Source of the DNA: Micromonospora avicenniae
Lineage (GTDB): Bacteria; Actinomycetota; Actinomycetes; Mycobacteriales; Micromonosporaceae
Assembly (NCBI RefSeq): GCF_900156065.1
Contig: NZ_FTNF01000005.1
Coordinates: forward strand, 303,722 to 367,721
Direction of reading: 5' to 3'
DNA: 64,000 bases
Below are positions 23,139-30,552 of the stretch, piece after piece (the first letter of the stretch is position 1; every line of letters starts with the position of its first letter). Both the position numbers and the translations under genes were made by a program. The notes beneath the pieces were generated by a model that saw only the letters and a list, made by a program, of their open reading frames with translations, had not been told where the DNA came from and ran no database searches.

Positions 23139-24335
23139 GTGCAGAACTACCTGGAGATGATCGTCGCCGTGTTCGCCGCGGCGGCGATCGCTCTTTTCGT
23201 GGCCGCGGTGGTGCACCGGTCGACCCGTCGACTGGGCCGCCGGTCGAGGCTGATGACCGAACTCACCGACCACGCGCACCGCCCGTTCCAGGTGGCCGCC
23301 ACCGTCGTGGCCATCCAGTTCGCGGTCCGGTTCACCACCACCTACGCGGTCGGCACCCCCTGGCGGCGGACCCTGCTGCACCTCCTGGTGCTCGCGGTCA
23401 TCGCCAGCGCCGCCTGGCTGGTCGCCGCGCTGCTGGTGGTGGTGGAGGACACCGCGCTGGCGCGGTTCCGGGTCGACGTGCCGGACAACCGGCACGCCCG
23501 GCGCGTACGCACGCAGGTGGTGATGCTGCGCCGGCTGACCATCGCGGTGATCGTGATCCTGACCCTCGGCGTGATGCTGATGACCTTTCCCAGTGTGCGT
23601 GGGGTGGGCGCCGGGGTGCTGACCAGCGCGGGTGTGGTTGGTGTGGTGGCGGCACTGGCCGCGCAGAGCCTGCTCGGCAACGTCTTTGCCGGGCTTCAGC
23701 TCGCCTTCAGCGACGCCGTGCGGCTCGACGACGTGGTGGTCGTCGAGGGGGAGTGGGGGCGCATCGAGGAGCTGACCCTCAGCTACGTGGTCGTGCAGAT
23801 CTGGGACGATCGCCGGCTGATCCTGCCGACGTCGTACTTCACCAGCACACCGTTCCAGAACTGGACCCGAACCGAGGCGGCCGTGCTCGGGACCGCCGAG
23901 TTCGATGTGGACTGGGCGGTACCGGTCCAGGCGATGCGGGAGGAGCTTCGCCGCCTGGTGGAGAGCACCGAGCTGTGGGACGGACGGGTCTGCGTGCTCC
24001 AGGTGACAGACGCGACGGGTGGTGCCGTCCGGATCCGCGCGCTGGTCAGTGCCGCGGACGCCGGCAGTCTGTGGGATCTGCGCTGCCTGGTCCGCGAGCA
24101 CCTGGTCGCCTGGGTGCGCGACCAGCGTCCGACGGCGATGCCCCGGGTCCGTACCGAACTCGGCGACGCCCGCAGCGAGCTGCCCTGGCAGTGGGTGCAG
24201 CCGCGTCGCCCCGCCCGGCGGCCTACCGACGGGGAGGTTCCCGACGACGCGCGGCTCTTCGGCGGCAGCGACGACGGCGACGCGCGCAGCGAGGCGTTCG
24301 TCGGCCCCGACGAGCCCGTGGAATCGCGTCGCTGA
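23139..24335 (+). CDS. MscS-family mechanosensitive ion channel
   Basis: 398 aa from GTG at 23139 with GAGGAG 7 nt upstream. Three to four N-terminal helices precede the pore helix VRGVGAGVLTSAGVVGVVAA followed by LAAQSLLGNVFAGLQLAFSD, the most conserved MscS block, and the beta domain LDDVVVVEGEWGRIEELTLS, LPTSYFTSTPFQNWTR. Such channels open under membrane tension in osmotic downshift. The C-terminus is charged and low-complexity. It precedes a set of small envelope proteins and together they look like an envelope/osmotic-stress locus. Confidence 0.9.
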   Translation: MQNYLEMIVAVFAAAAIALFVAAVVHRSTRRLGRRSRLMTELTDHAHRPFQVAATVVAIQFAVRFTTTYAVGTPWRRTLLHLLVLAVIASAAWLVAALLVVVEDTALARFRVDVPDNRHARRVRTQVVMLRRLTIAVIVILTLGVMLMTFPSVRGVGAGVLTSAGVVGVVAALAAQSLLGNVFAGLQLAFSDAVRLDDVVVVEGEWGRIEELTLSYVVVQIWDDRRLILPTSYFTSTPFQNWTRTEAAVLGTAEFDVDWAVPVQAMREELRRLVESTELWDGRVCVLQVTDATGGAVRIRALVSAADAGSLWDLRCLVREHLVAWVRDQRPTAMPRVRTELGDARSELPWQWVQPRRPARRPTDGEVPDDARLFGGSDDGDARSEAFVGPDEPVESRR

Positions 24336-24556
24336 CCCGTCGGGTGCCCGCCGGTCACGTTTCCTTCCGGTGGGCGCGGGCGTTTTCCGTGTCGGGGAGG
24401 GCGGCAGCGCGAGGACCGACCCGGTCCGGGAGGTTTGACCCGGCTGCTACCGGGGACCTGCTGCCGGACGTCTCTTCGTGGTCTGGGCGGACACGCACAG
24501 GATTGACGAACGGCGACCCCGGGCATACAGCGCGGTGATGACGAAAGGAGGACAGC

Positions 24557-24991
24557 ATGGCTGACCTGGCGAACGCCCGCACGTCCCGCAATGGGAGCGA
24601 GCCCTCCACCGCCGAGTTGGTGCAGCGGGCCACCGAGCAACTCTCGCGCCTCGTACGGGACGAACTGGCGCTGGCCCGGGCGGAGTTGACCCAGAAGGGT
24701 AAGCACGCCGGCATCGGTCTCGGCCTCCTCGGCAGCGGCGGAGCGATGGCGTTCTACGGTTTCGGTGCGCTGGTCGTCACCGTCGGGCTGCTGCTCGACC
24801 TGGTGTTGCCCGGCTGGGCCGCCGCGTTGACCGTCGCGGTCGGTCTGTTCCTGCTCGCCGGCATCCTGGCCCTCGTGGGCAGGCAGCAGGTCAGCCGTGC
24901 CGTCCCGCCGCTTCCGGCAGCGACCGTCCGCAGCGTGAGAGCGGACATCGACGTCCTCGCCGCGGCGGTGAAGGACAGGGGACGCCCATGA
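24557..24991 (+). CDS. Actinobacterial holin-like membrane protein (phage holin family 3_6 type)
   Basis: 144 aa. An amphipathic N-terminal helix (STAELVQRATEQLSRLVRDE) with the conserved L-x-R-x-E-L-x-L-A-R-A-E pattern precedes two transmembrane helices (GGAMAFYGFGALVVTVGLLL; AAALTVAVGLFLLAGILALV). This is the putative-actinobacterial-holin-X family (PF07332). Despite the name most chromosomal members are not phage-linked and no lysis genes are here. ATG has AAAGGAGGA 5 nt upstream. It overlaps the next gene by 4 nt, forming a three-gene operon with DUF3618 and DUF4235. Confidence 0.85.
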   Translation: MADLANARTSRNGSEPSTAELVQRATEQLSRLVRDELALARAELTQKGKHAGIGLGLLGSGGAMAFYGFGALVVTVGLLLDLVLPGWAAALTVAVGLFLLAGILALVGRQQVSRAVPPLPAATVRSVRADIDVLAAAVKDRGRP

Positions 24992-25335
24992 CGAGCAACG
25001 GGCACGGACGGCTGGACACCGAGGCGCTGCGGGAGGAGATCCGGCGAACCCGGGTCGAACTGGGCGAGACGATGGAGGCACTCGCCGCCAAGGCCGATGT
25101 CAAGGCTCGCCTGAAGGAGTCCGCCGGCCAGGCACGGCAGCGGATGCGGGAGCAGGCCGCGTCGACCGTGGCCCGGCTGCGCGGGCAGGCGGCGGAGATG
25201 ACCGGGCTGGCCCGCGCCGACATGGCCCAGCAGGGCGAGATGATGCGGCGCAACCCCACGCCGTGGGCGGCGGTCGCGGTCGGTGCGGTCGCCGTCGTCG
25301 TCGCAGTAGTGGTCATTCAGGGGAGGCGCAGGTGA
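24988..25335 (+). CDS. DUF3618 domain protein
   Basis: 115 aa. DTEALREEIRRTRVELGETM and EALAAKADVKARLKE form the conserved DUF3618 helix (E-x-x-R-x-x-L-x-x-T-[VM]-x-x-L-x-x-K-x-D), followed by an Ala/Arg/Gln-rich amphipathic helix and one C-terminal TM segment AAVAVGAVAVVVAVVVIQGR. Unknown function; regularly encoded with holin-like and DUF4235 proteins in actinomycetes, as here with 4-nt overlaps on both sides. Confidence 0.88.
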   Translation: MTSNGHGRLDTEALREEIRRTRVELGETMEALAAKADVKARLKESAGQARQRMREQAASTVARLRGQAAEMTGLARADMAQQGEMMRRNPTPWAAVAVGAVAVVVAVVVIQGRRR

Positions 25336-25604
25336 GCAAGGGCATGGGCAATGTCGCCTACAAGCCGGTCGGCGTGCTGCTCGGGATCGCCGCCGGCACG
25401 GTCGCCGGTGCGATCTTCCGGCAGGTCTGGAAGATCACCGCGGGCGACGGCGAGGCGCCCAGCGCCACCGACGAGGACCGCGGCTGGGTCGAGATCCTCG
25501 CGGCCGCCGCACTGCAGGGCGCCATCTTCGCGATCGTCCGGGCGGCTGTGGACCGTGGCGGAGCAGTGGGCGTACGCCGCCTCACCGGACGCTGGCCCGA
25601 ATGA
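25332..25604 (+). CDS. DUF4235 membrane protein
   Basis: 90 aa from a GTG that overlaps the DUF3618 stop (GTGA). VAYKPVGVLLGIAAGTVAGA followed by IFRQVWKIT, then GWVEILAAAALQGAIFAIVR and AAVDRGGAVGVRRLTGRWPE match DUF4235: two glycine-rich TM helices and a conserved R-[AG]-x-x-x-R-x-T-G-x-W end. Function unknown. A rho-independent terminator follows 17 bp after its stop. Confidence 0.87.
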   Translation: MSKGMGNVAYKPVGVLLGIAAGTVAGAIFRQVWKITAGDGEAPSATDEDRGWVEILAAAALQGAIFAIVRAAVDRGGAVGVRRLTGRWPE

Positions 25605-25620
25605 TCCGCATCTTCGCGTC

Positions 25621-25655
25621 AGGCCCCCTTCCGCATCGACGGCAAGGGGGCCTTT
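25621..25655 (+). terminator. Rho-independent terminator of the holin/DUF3618/DUF4235 operon
   Basis: AGGCCCCCTT (25621-25630) pairs perfectly with AAGGGGGCCT (25644-25653) across a 13-nt loop, followed by TT. Confidence 0.8.
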
Positions 25656-25727
25656 CGCATGGCGGTAAGGGCCCACCCAGCGGATCTCTGACGACCGTCA
25701 GGTCACATGTCGGAGAATTTCGTCGGG

Positions 25728-25894
25728 TAGACTGTGCAGAGTTTTTGCGTACGTGGTTTGCTGTCCCCGCTGTTGAGAGATGGCGTGGGTTGAGAGAAGT
25801 CTCCTTCACCGGGGGCCGCCTCAGGCGCCGCTGCTCGAAAACGGCCAATCGGCCGCACGGCGTGCTCGGCCGCCAGTTTTAGAAGGAGATACAC
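25728..25894 (+). promoter_or_regulatory. Promoter and long 5' leader of the cold-shock gene
   Basis: A -10-like TAGACT lies at 25728-25733, giving a predicted leader of about 150 nt before the ATG at 25895. The leader ends in AGAAGGAGATACAC, a near-perfect Shine-Dalgarno. Long structured leaders are typical of cold-shock genes and allow temperature-dependent translation; the leader here has not been folded. Confidence 0.55.
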
Positions 25895-26098
25895 ATGGCG
25901 CAGGGAACCGTGAAGTGGTTCAACGCTGACAAGGGCTTCGGCTTCATCACCGTCGACGGCGGGGGTGCTGACGTGTTCGTCCACTTCTCGGCCATCCAGA
26001 GCAGCGGCTACCGCACTCTGGAGGAGAACCAGCGGGTGGAGTTCGAGATCGCTCAGGGCCAGAAGGGCCCGCAGGCTGAGCAGGTCCGCCCCCTCTGA
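25895..26098 (+). CDS. Cold-shock protein, CspA family
   Basis: 67 aa, a single cold-shock domain: [20 protein letters not shown] contains RNP1 (KGFGFI) and [20 protein letters not shown] contains RNP2 (VFVHF). It binds single-stranded RNA/DNA and prevents secondary structure. Ideal AAGGAG ribosome-binding site 6 nt upstream. Monocistronic, with its own leader and a terminator at 26157. Confidence 0.96.
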   Translation: MAQGTVKWFNADKGFGFITVDGGGADVFVHFSAIQSSGYRTLEENQRVEFEIAQGQKGPQAEQVRPL

Positions 26099-26156
26099 GC
26101 AGCGTTGACCGGCACCTGAACGGTCAACAGTCCGATCCGTTCACGGATCAACAGTG

Positions 26157-26190
26157 AGACCCCGCGTCCCGCCCGGGACGTGGGGTCTTC
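26157..26190 (+). terminator. Rho-independent terminator of the cold-shock gene
   Basis: AGACCCCGCGTCCC (26157-26170) pairs with GGGACGTGGGGTCT (26175-26188) with one mismatch and a 4-nt loop, followed by a short T/C run. Confidence 0.75.
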
Positions 26191-26229
26191 CGTTTCCGGC
26201 GCTGCCCCAGCCGGTAGGCGCGGGCCGGG

Positions 26230-26427
26230 TCAGGGGCGCCGGCGGCGGGCGCGCAGGCCGAACCAGATCCCCACGAGGCCGGCCAGCGACACCACCGGTC
26301 CGGCGACCACCCAGATCCGTTCGCCCGTCATCACACTGCCCTCGACGTAGCCCAGCCCCTGGACGGTCCAGACGGCGCCGATCACCAGCGCCAACAGGCC
26401 GAGCGTCAGCAGGAACCAACCCCTCAT
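26230..26427 (-). CDS. Small membrane protein (65 aa)
   Basis: Two hydrophobic helices, WFLLTLGLLALVIGAVWTVQ and WVVAGPVVSLAGLVGIWFGL, joined by a short loop, with a basic tail RARRRRP placing both termini inside. The pattern G-x-x-W-T-x-Q-G in the first helix is often seen in small actinobacterial membrane proteins of unknown function. It is convergent to the cold-shock gene and downstream of the aldo/keto reductase on the same strand (124-bp gap). Confidence 0.72.
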   Translation of the reverse strand: MRGWFLLTLGLLALVIGAVWTVQGLGYVEGSVMTGERIWVVAGPVVSLAGLVGIWFGLRARRRRP

Positions 26428-26551
26428 CGGCTACCCCCTTCCCGGCGCCGGGGGCCCACCGGTCGGCGGTGGGCCCCCGGCGTGGTCCGCCGGCGGTCGG
26501 GTCCAGCATCCCCGCAAGCGACGGCCGGGGCGAGGACTCGACGTGCGCGGG

Positions 26552-27535
26552 TCACCACCGATTGTGGATCTGCGGGCGGATCAGCTCGTCGTAGATGTCC
26601 CGGACCCCGTCCAGTTGCTTCGCGGACAGCGGTGGCAGCGCGGCCGCCTCGACGTTGCGCCGGGCCTGCTCGGTGTTCCGCGCCCCGGGAATGACCACGG
26701 TGACTCCGGGCTGGTCCACCACCCAGCGCAGCGCGAACTGGGCCATGCTGCTCTCCGGGCCGACCAGCGGGGCGAGCCGGCGTACGGCCGCCAGCCCGAG
26801 TTCGAAGTCGACACCGGAGAACGTCTCGCCGACGTCGAACGACTCGCCGTGCCGGTTGTAGGTGCGGTGGTCGTCCGGGCCGAAGGTGGTGTGCTCGTCG
26901 TACCGGCCGGAGAGCAGTCCGCTGGCCAGCGGCACGCGGGCGATGATGCCGACCCCGGCGGCGGCCGCGGCGGGCAGCACCCGTTCGAGGGGCTTGTGCC
27001 GTAGCGCGTTGAGGATGATCTGGACGCTCGCCACGCCGGGCCGGGCGATCGCGGTGAGCGCCTGGTCGCAGGTCTCCACGCTCACCCCGTACGCGCCGAT
27101 GGCGCCTTCGGCGACCAGTGTGTCCAGTGCGTCGAAGACCGCGTCGTCGGCGAAGACGGCGGTGGGCGGGCAGTGCAGCTGGACGAGGTCCAGGGTGTCC
27201 ATACCGAGGTTGGCCCGGGAGCGGTCGGTCCACTCGCGGAAGTGCGCCATGGTGTACGCCTCCGGCCGCTGTTCGACCCGGCGGCCCATCTTGGTGGCCA
27301 CGGTCAGTCCGGCGTCGGGGCGTGTGCGCAGGAATCGACCGATGAGCTGCTCGCTGCGGCCGTCGCCGTAGACGTCCGCGGTGTCGAGGAAGGTGACGCC
27401 GGCGTCGACCGCGGCGCTCAGGACCGCCATCGCGTCGTCCTCGGTGACCGTGCCCCAGTCGGCGCCGAGTTGCCAGGCGCCGAGGCCGACGACGCCGACG
27501 GTCCGACCGAGTCGGGGGAAGGTGCGCTGCTCCAT
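26552..27535 (-). CDS. Aldo/keto reductase
   Basis: 327 aa from ATG at 27535. A (beta/alpha)8 NADPH-dependent reductase: VGLGAWQLGADWGTV, FLDTADVYGDGRSEQLIGRF (catalytic Asp/Tyr), VATKMGRR (catalytic Lys), LDLVQLHCPP (catalytic His) and the C-terminal NADP loop VVIPGARNTEQARRNVEAA. It belongs to the Tas/YajO-like general AKR group; substrate unknown. Divergent from the methyltransferase at 27618, with about 80 bp between start codons. Confidence 0.9.
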   Translation of the reverse strand: MEQRTFPRLGRTVGVVGLGAWQLGADWGTVTEDDAMAVLSAAVDAGVTFLDTADVYGDGRSEQLIGRFLRTRPDAGLTVATKMGRRVEQRPEAYTMAHFREWTDRSRANLGMDTLDLVQLHCPPTAVFADDAVFDALDTLVAEGAIGAYGVSVETCDQALTAIARPGVASVQIILNALRHKPLERVLPAAAAAGVGIIARVPLASGLLSGRYDEHTTFGPDDHRTYNRHGESFDVGETFSGVDFELGLAAVRRLAPLVGPESSMAQFALRWVVDQPGVTVVIPGARNTEQARRNVEAAALPPLSAKQLDGVRDIYDELIRPQIHNRW

Positions 27536-27617
27536 GCCGACGAGCCTAGTGAGCGGCTTGCCGGGCCGGGCACCGGCCCGTACTGTAACAAGACGAACGT
27601 ACGGTTTGGGAGGCGTC

Positions 27618-28412
27618 ATGTGGGATCCGGCCACGTATCTGCGTTACGGCGACGAGCGGTCCCGACCCTTCCATGACCTGGTCGCCCGGATCCCGGCCCG
27701 CCGGCCACGCACGGTGGTCGACCTCGGCTGCGGCCCCGGCCAGCTCACCGCCACCCTGGCGGAGCGCTGGCCGGCAAGCCGGGTGATCGGTCTGGACTCG
27801 TCGCCGGAGATGATCGAGCGGGCGGACGAGCTGGGCGCGCCCGTCGAGTTCGGCGTCGGTGACGTACGCGACTGGCGACCCACGCCCGAGGTCGACGTGG
27901 TGATCAGCAACGCGGTGCTCCAGTGGGTGCCCGGGCACCAGGACCTGCTCCGGCGTTGGGCGCGGCAGCTGCCGGCCGGGGCCTGGCTGGCGACGCAGGT
28001 GCCGGGGAACTTCGACGCTCCGTCACACCGGGCGCTGCGCGAGGTCGCCGGGCGTCCGGCCTGGCGGGAGGCGTTGCTCCCACTGCTGCGGGAGGCTCCG
28101 GTCGACGACCCCGCCGACTACGCGGCGCTGCTGACCGGCGCGGGCTGCGCGGTGGACGCCTGGGAAACTACCTACGTGCACCTGCTCCCGGCCGACGTCG
28201 ACGCCGCGCATCCCGTGCTCTCCTGGATGGAAGGCACCGCGCTGCGCCCGGTCCGCGCGGCCCTCTCGCCGGGCCGGTGGGCCGACTTCCGGGCCGAGCT
28301 GGAGGTACGCCTCGCCGAGGCGTACCCGATCCGGCAGGGGCAGGTGTACTTCCCGTTCCGCCGCGTCTTCGTCGTCGCCCACACCGGCGCCCGTGCCGAG
28401 GAGAACCTGTGA
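27618..28412 (+). CDS. tam: Trans-aconitate 2-methyltransferase-like SAM methyltransferase
   Basis: 264 aa starting MWDPATYLRYGDERSRPFHD, the typical trans-aconitate methyltransferase opening (W-[DN]-P-x-x-Y-x-x-[FY]). SAM-binding motif I is VVDLGCGPGQLTATLAERWP, post-I GLDSSPEMIERA, and SNAVLQWVPGHQDLL is the characteristic N-A-x-L-Q-W block. The enzyme would methylate trans-aconitate, relieving inhibition of aconitase. ATG is preceded by GGGAGG. It overlaps the deaminase gene by 4 nt. Confidence 0.87.
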   Translation: MWDPATYLRYGDERSRPFHDLVARIPARRPRTVVDLGCGPGQLTATLAERWPASRVIGLDSSPEMIERADELGAPVEFGVGDVRDWRPTPEVDVVISNAVLQWVPGHQDLLRRWARQLPAGAWLATQVPGNFDAPSHRALREVAGRPAWREALLPLLREAPVDDPADYAALLTGAGCAVDAWETTYVHLLPADVDAAHPVLSWMEGTALRPVRAALSPGRWADFRAELEVRLAEAYPIRQGQVYFPFRRVFVVAHTGARAEENL

Positions 28413-29434
28413 CCGACCTGTCCGCCTTCATCGCCGGAATGCCCAAGGTGGAGCTGCACGTGCACCACGTGGGCTCCGCATCCCCGCGGATCGTCGCCGA
28501 GCTGGCCGCCCGCCACGAGGGGCGCAGCCCGGTGCCGGCCGACCCGGCGAAGCTGGTCGACTACTTCGAGTTCCGCGACTTCGCCCACTTCATCGAGGTC
28601 TACCTCAGCGTCGTCGACCTGATCCGTGACCAGGAGGACGTCTGGATCCTCACCCACGAGGTGGCCCGGGAACTGGCCCGCCAGCAGGTCCGGTACGCCG
28701 AGCTGACCATCACGCCGTACTCGCACGTCCGGCGAGGCATCCCCGCTCCGGCGTTCTGCGAAGCGATCGAGGATGCCCGCAAGCGGGCCGAGGCCGACTT
28801 CGGCATCGAGCTGCGCTGGTGCTTCGACATCCCGGGCGAGGCCGGCCTGGAGTCCGCCGAGGAGACGCTGCGGATCGCACTCGAGGAACGCCCGGACGGG
28901 CTGATCAGCTTCGGCCTGGGTGGTCCGGAGATCGGCGTACCCCGGCCACAGTTCAAGCCGTACTTCGACCAGGCCCGTGCGGCCGGGCTGCGCTCGGTGC
29001 CGCACGCCGGGGAGACCACCGGCCCGCAGACCATCTGGGACGCGCTGCGTGACCTCGGCGCGGAGCGGATCGGGCACGGCATCGCTGCTGCCCAGGACCC
29101 GGAACTCATGGCCTACCTGGCCGAGCATCGGATCGCCATGGAGGTCTGCCCCACCTCGAACCTGCGCACCCGCGCGGTGGCCGACCTCGCCGAGCACCCG
29201 CTGCCGCGGCTGGTCGAGGCGGGGCTGCTGGTCACCATCAACTCGGACGACCCGCCGATGTTCGGCACCACCCTCAACGACGAGTACGCCGTGGCGGCCG
29301 GACTGCTGGGCGTCGGCGCGGAGGGGATCGCCGGGCTGGCCCGGGACGCGGTGAACGCCTCGTTCCTGGACCCGACCGGCAAACAGCGCATCATCGGCGA
29401 GATCGACGCGTACCTGGCGACCGCCGGGCGCTGA
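28409..29434 (+). CDS. Adenosine deaminase family protein (aminofutalosine deaminase-like)
   Basis: 341 aa from a GTG overlapping the tam stop. Metal ligands are in MPKVELHVHHVGSASPRIVA (H-x-H), SVPHAGETTGPQTIWDAL (catalytic His and Glu), RIGHGIAAAQD (His) and LLVTINSDDPPMFGTTLND (Asp pair), so a zinc-dependent purine deaminase. The H-x-H-x-V-G-S-A-S start differs from classical adenosine deaminases (H-x-H-L-D-G) and resembles the actinobacterial proteins linked to aminodeoxyfutalosine deamination in the futalosine menaquinone pathway. No other mqn genes are in the window, so the substrate (adenosine or aminofutalosine) is unresolved. Confidence 0.82.
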   Translation: MTDLSAFIAGMPKVELHVHHVGSASPRIVAELAARHEGRSPVPADPAKLVDYFEFRDFAHFIEVYLSVVDLIRDQEDVWILTHEVARELARQQVRYAELTITPYSHVRRGIPAPAFCEAIEDARKRAEADFGIELRWCFDIPGEAGLESAEETLRIALEERPDGLISFGLGGPEIGVPRPQFKPYFDQARAAGLRSVPHAGETTGPQTIWDALRDLGAERIGHGIAAAQDPELMAYLAEHRIAMEVCPTSNLRTRAVADLAEHPLPRLVEAGLLVTINSDDPPMFGTTLNDEYAVAAGLLGVGAEGIAGLARDAVNASFLDPTGKQRIIGEIDAYLATAGR

Positions 29435-29500
29435 GCGGGCCTCGCGGGCGACTCAGCGGGCCTCGCGGCGCTGATTCCGGGTCGCTGTTGGGAAGGAAGG

Positions 29501-29548
29501 GCGCGCGGCGGGAGCAGGTGTGGGGGGACCGATTCTCCCGCCGCGCGC
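29501..29548. terminator. Perfect 14-bp inverted repeat downstream of the deaminase
   Basis: GCGCGCGGCGGGAG at 29501-29514 and its exact complement at 29535-29548, with a 20-nt loop, 67 bp after the deaminase stop. No T-run follows. A role as transcript end is likely but unproven. Confidence 0.5.
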
Positions 29549-29648
29549 ACGGCCCCACCGGAGGAGTGGGTGCGCGAAGTGCGCCCCCCGGTGGGACTGA
29601 TGGGTTCGTGCGAAATCCTGTCAGGCCCCGGCCGGACAGACACCGCCG
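29549..29648. other. Start of the 1.1-kb region 29435-30552 that lacks a confidently called gene
   Basis: The stretch between the deaminase stop and the histidine kinase contains the hairpin at 29501, a further CCCACCGG/CCGGTGGG pair near 29553-29597, two short tandem-repeat tracts, one long inverted repeat and two weak minus-strand ORFs listed separately. No tRNA, transposase or long conserved ORF was recognised; plus-strand ORFs here are low-complexity. Confidence 0.5.
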
Positions 29649-29903
29649 TTAAGTCGGATCTAAGGAAGACTTGCGCCGCCGCACAGCCGGCCCGACCGGT
29701 GTTGCCGCGCACGGCCGCGCCCCCGCGGCGTGGGCTCTGCCCGTGCCGCGAAAGGTCGGGGCGCCGCTTGACGGAGAGTCGGTCGGGTCGCTCCGTTGCT
29801 CGGCGTTGGACGAGGGGCGGGCGGAGATGACATCGGGCGGGCGAACGGGCTCGGGCGCGGGTGTTGCTGTCCGGCTCCTTTGGAGCTGAATCGTCGACGT
29901 CAT
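29649..29903 (-). CDS. Candidate small protein A (84 aa), paralogue of the ORF at 30121
   Basis: ATG at 29903 gives MTSTIQLQRSRTATPAPEPV, rich in Pro, Ser, Arg and Ala, with no membrane segment or known domain. Its first ~25 residues align with those of the ORF at 30121-30369 (MT-x-TIQ ... PEP-x-x-PPD), and the two have nearly equal lengths (84 and 82 aa). An 8-bp tandem repeat begins 4 nt upstream of the ATG. Codon usage is less GC3-biased than in neighbours. Low confidence that it is translated, but the paired similarity is hard to explain otherwise. Confidence 0.35.
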   Translation of the reverse strand: MTSTIQLQRSRTATPAPEPVRPPDVISARPSSNAEQRSDPTDSPSSGAPTFRGTGRAHAAGARPCAATPVGPAVRRRKSSLDPT

Positions 29904-29907
29904 CGCG

Positions 29908-29947
29908 CCGCTCTGCCGCTCTGCCGCTCTGCCGCTCTGTCGCTTTG
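29908..29947. repeat. 8-bp tandem repeat (CCGCTCTG, five units)
   Basis: Four perfect CCGCTCTG units at 29908-29939 and a fifth variant (TCGCTTTG). More degenerate CCGGCTTG/CCGGTCTG motifs continue to about 30040. Length variation of an 8-bp unit would shift reading frame. Confidence 0.85.
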
Positions 29948-30120
29948 CCGCAAGGCTGGCAGACCTACCGGCTTGCCGGTCTGCCGCCAGGCCGGCCGGT
30001 CTGTCGGCTTGCCGGTCTGTCGCTCGGACGATCTGTTGCTCGGTGTGCCGGCGGCACGCGCCTACGGCGTCGACCAGCACGGCGAGCCGGCGGTGTGATG
30101 GTGGTGGGTGAGGGCCTGTT

Positions 30121-30369
30121 TCATAAGACCGTGCCCGGCTGAGCCGAGTCCCAGGCGACGACCGGCGGCGTTGGAGGTTCGTCCGATACAACACGGGGCA
30201 TCCGGACGAACGTCACCTCGCCGGACCGCCGCCTGGGACTCGGCTCGGCGACAGACCTGCCGGCAGACCGGCGGCCCGCTCGAGCGAGCCTCACGAAATG
30301 GGCCCTGGGAGCGGGTGGCAGGTCCGGCGGTTGAGCGGGCTCCGGCTCGTACTGAATCGTCTGCGTCAT
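30121..30369 (-). CDS. Candidate small protein B (82 aa), paralogue of the ORF at 29649
   Basis: ATG at 30369 gives MTQTIQYEPEPAQPPDLPPA, followed by a basic stretch (AHFVRLARAGRRSAGRS). It shares the MT-x-TIQ start and PEP-x-x-PPD segment with candidate A. A 9-bp tandem repeat lies 25 nt upstream. It is 183 bp downstream of the histidine kinase on the same strand. No domain recognised; treat as tentative. Confidence 0.35.
   Translation of the reverse strand: MTQTIQYEPEPAQPPDLPPAPRAHFVRLARAGRRSAGRSVAEPSPRRRSGEVTFVRMPRVVSDEPPTPPVVAWDSAQPGTVL
30143..30244. repeat. Long imperfect inverted repeat inside candidate ORF B
   Basis: GCCGAGTCCCAGGCGACGAC near 30143-30162 and its near-complement CCGCCGCCTGGGACTCGGC at 30226-30244, with about 60 nt between them. 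The arms match over ~18-20 nt with two or three mismatches. Confidence 0.6.
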
Positions 30370-30394
30370 CAGCTCCAAAGAGTCCGTGGATCAC

Positions 30395-30439
30395 TCCCTC
30401 GCCTCCCTCGCCTCCCTCGCCTCCCTCGCCTCCCTCGCC
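30395..30439. repeat. 9-bp tandem repeat (TCCCTCGCC, five units)
   Basis: Five perfect consecutive copies of TCCCTCGCC at 30395-30439, followed by a doubled GGCTGTTCCACCAC and a tripled AGGCC-type motif up to about 30540. A minisatellite tract immediately 3' of the histidine kinase gene. Confidence 0.9.
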
Positions 30440-30552
30440 GCGCGGTCGTCGGGCTGTTCCACCACCGGCTGTTCCACCACGGGCCAGAACCAGCCGGTGC
30501 CGCGACCAGCGCGAGCCGGCCAGGCCAGGCCAGGCCCGGGCGGTCTGATTGC

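Noticed and set aside
24557..24991. Holin-like gene as evidence of a prophage
   Set aside because: No phage structural, integrase or lysis genes nearby; this holin family is common in actinobacterial chromosomes with DUF3618 and DUF4235.
30395..30439. Five-unit repeat considered as a CRISPR array
   Set aside because: Units are 9 bp and contiguous with no spacers.
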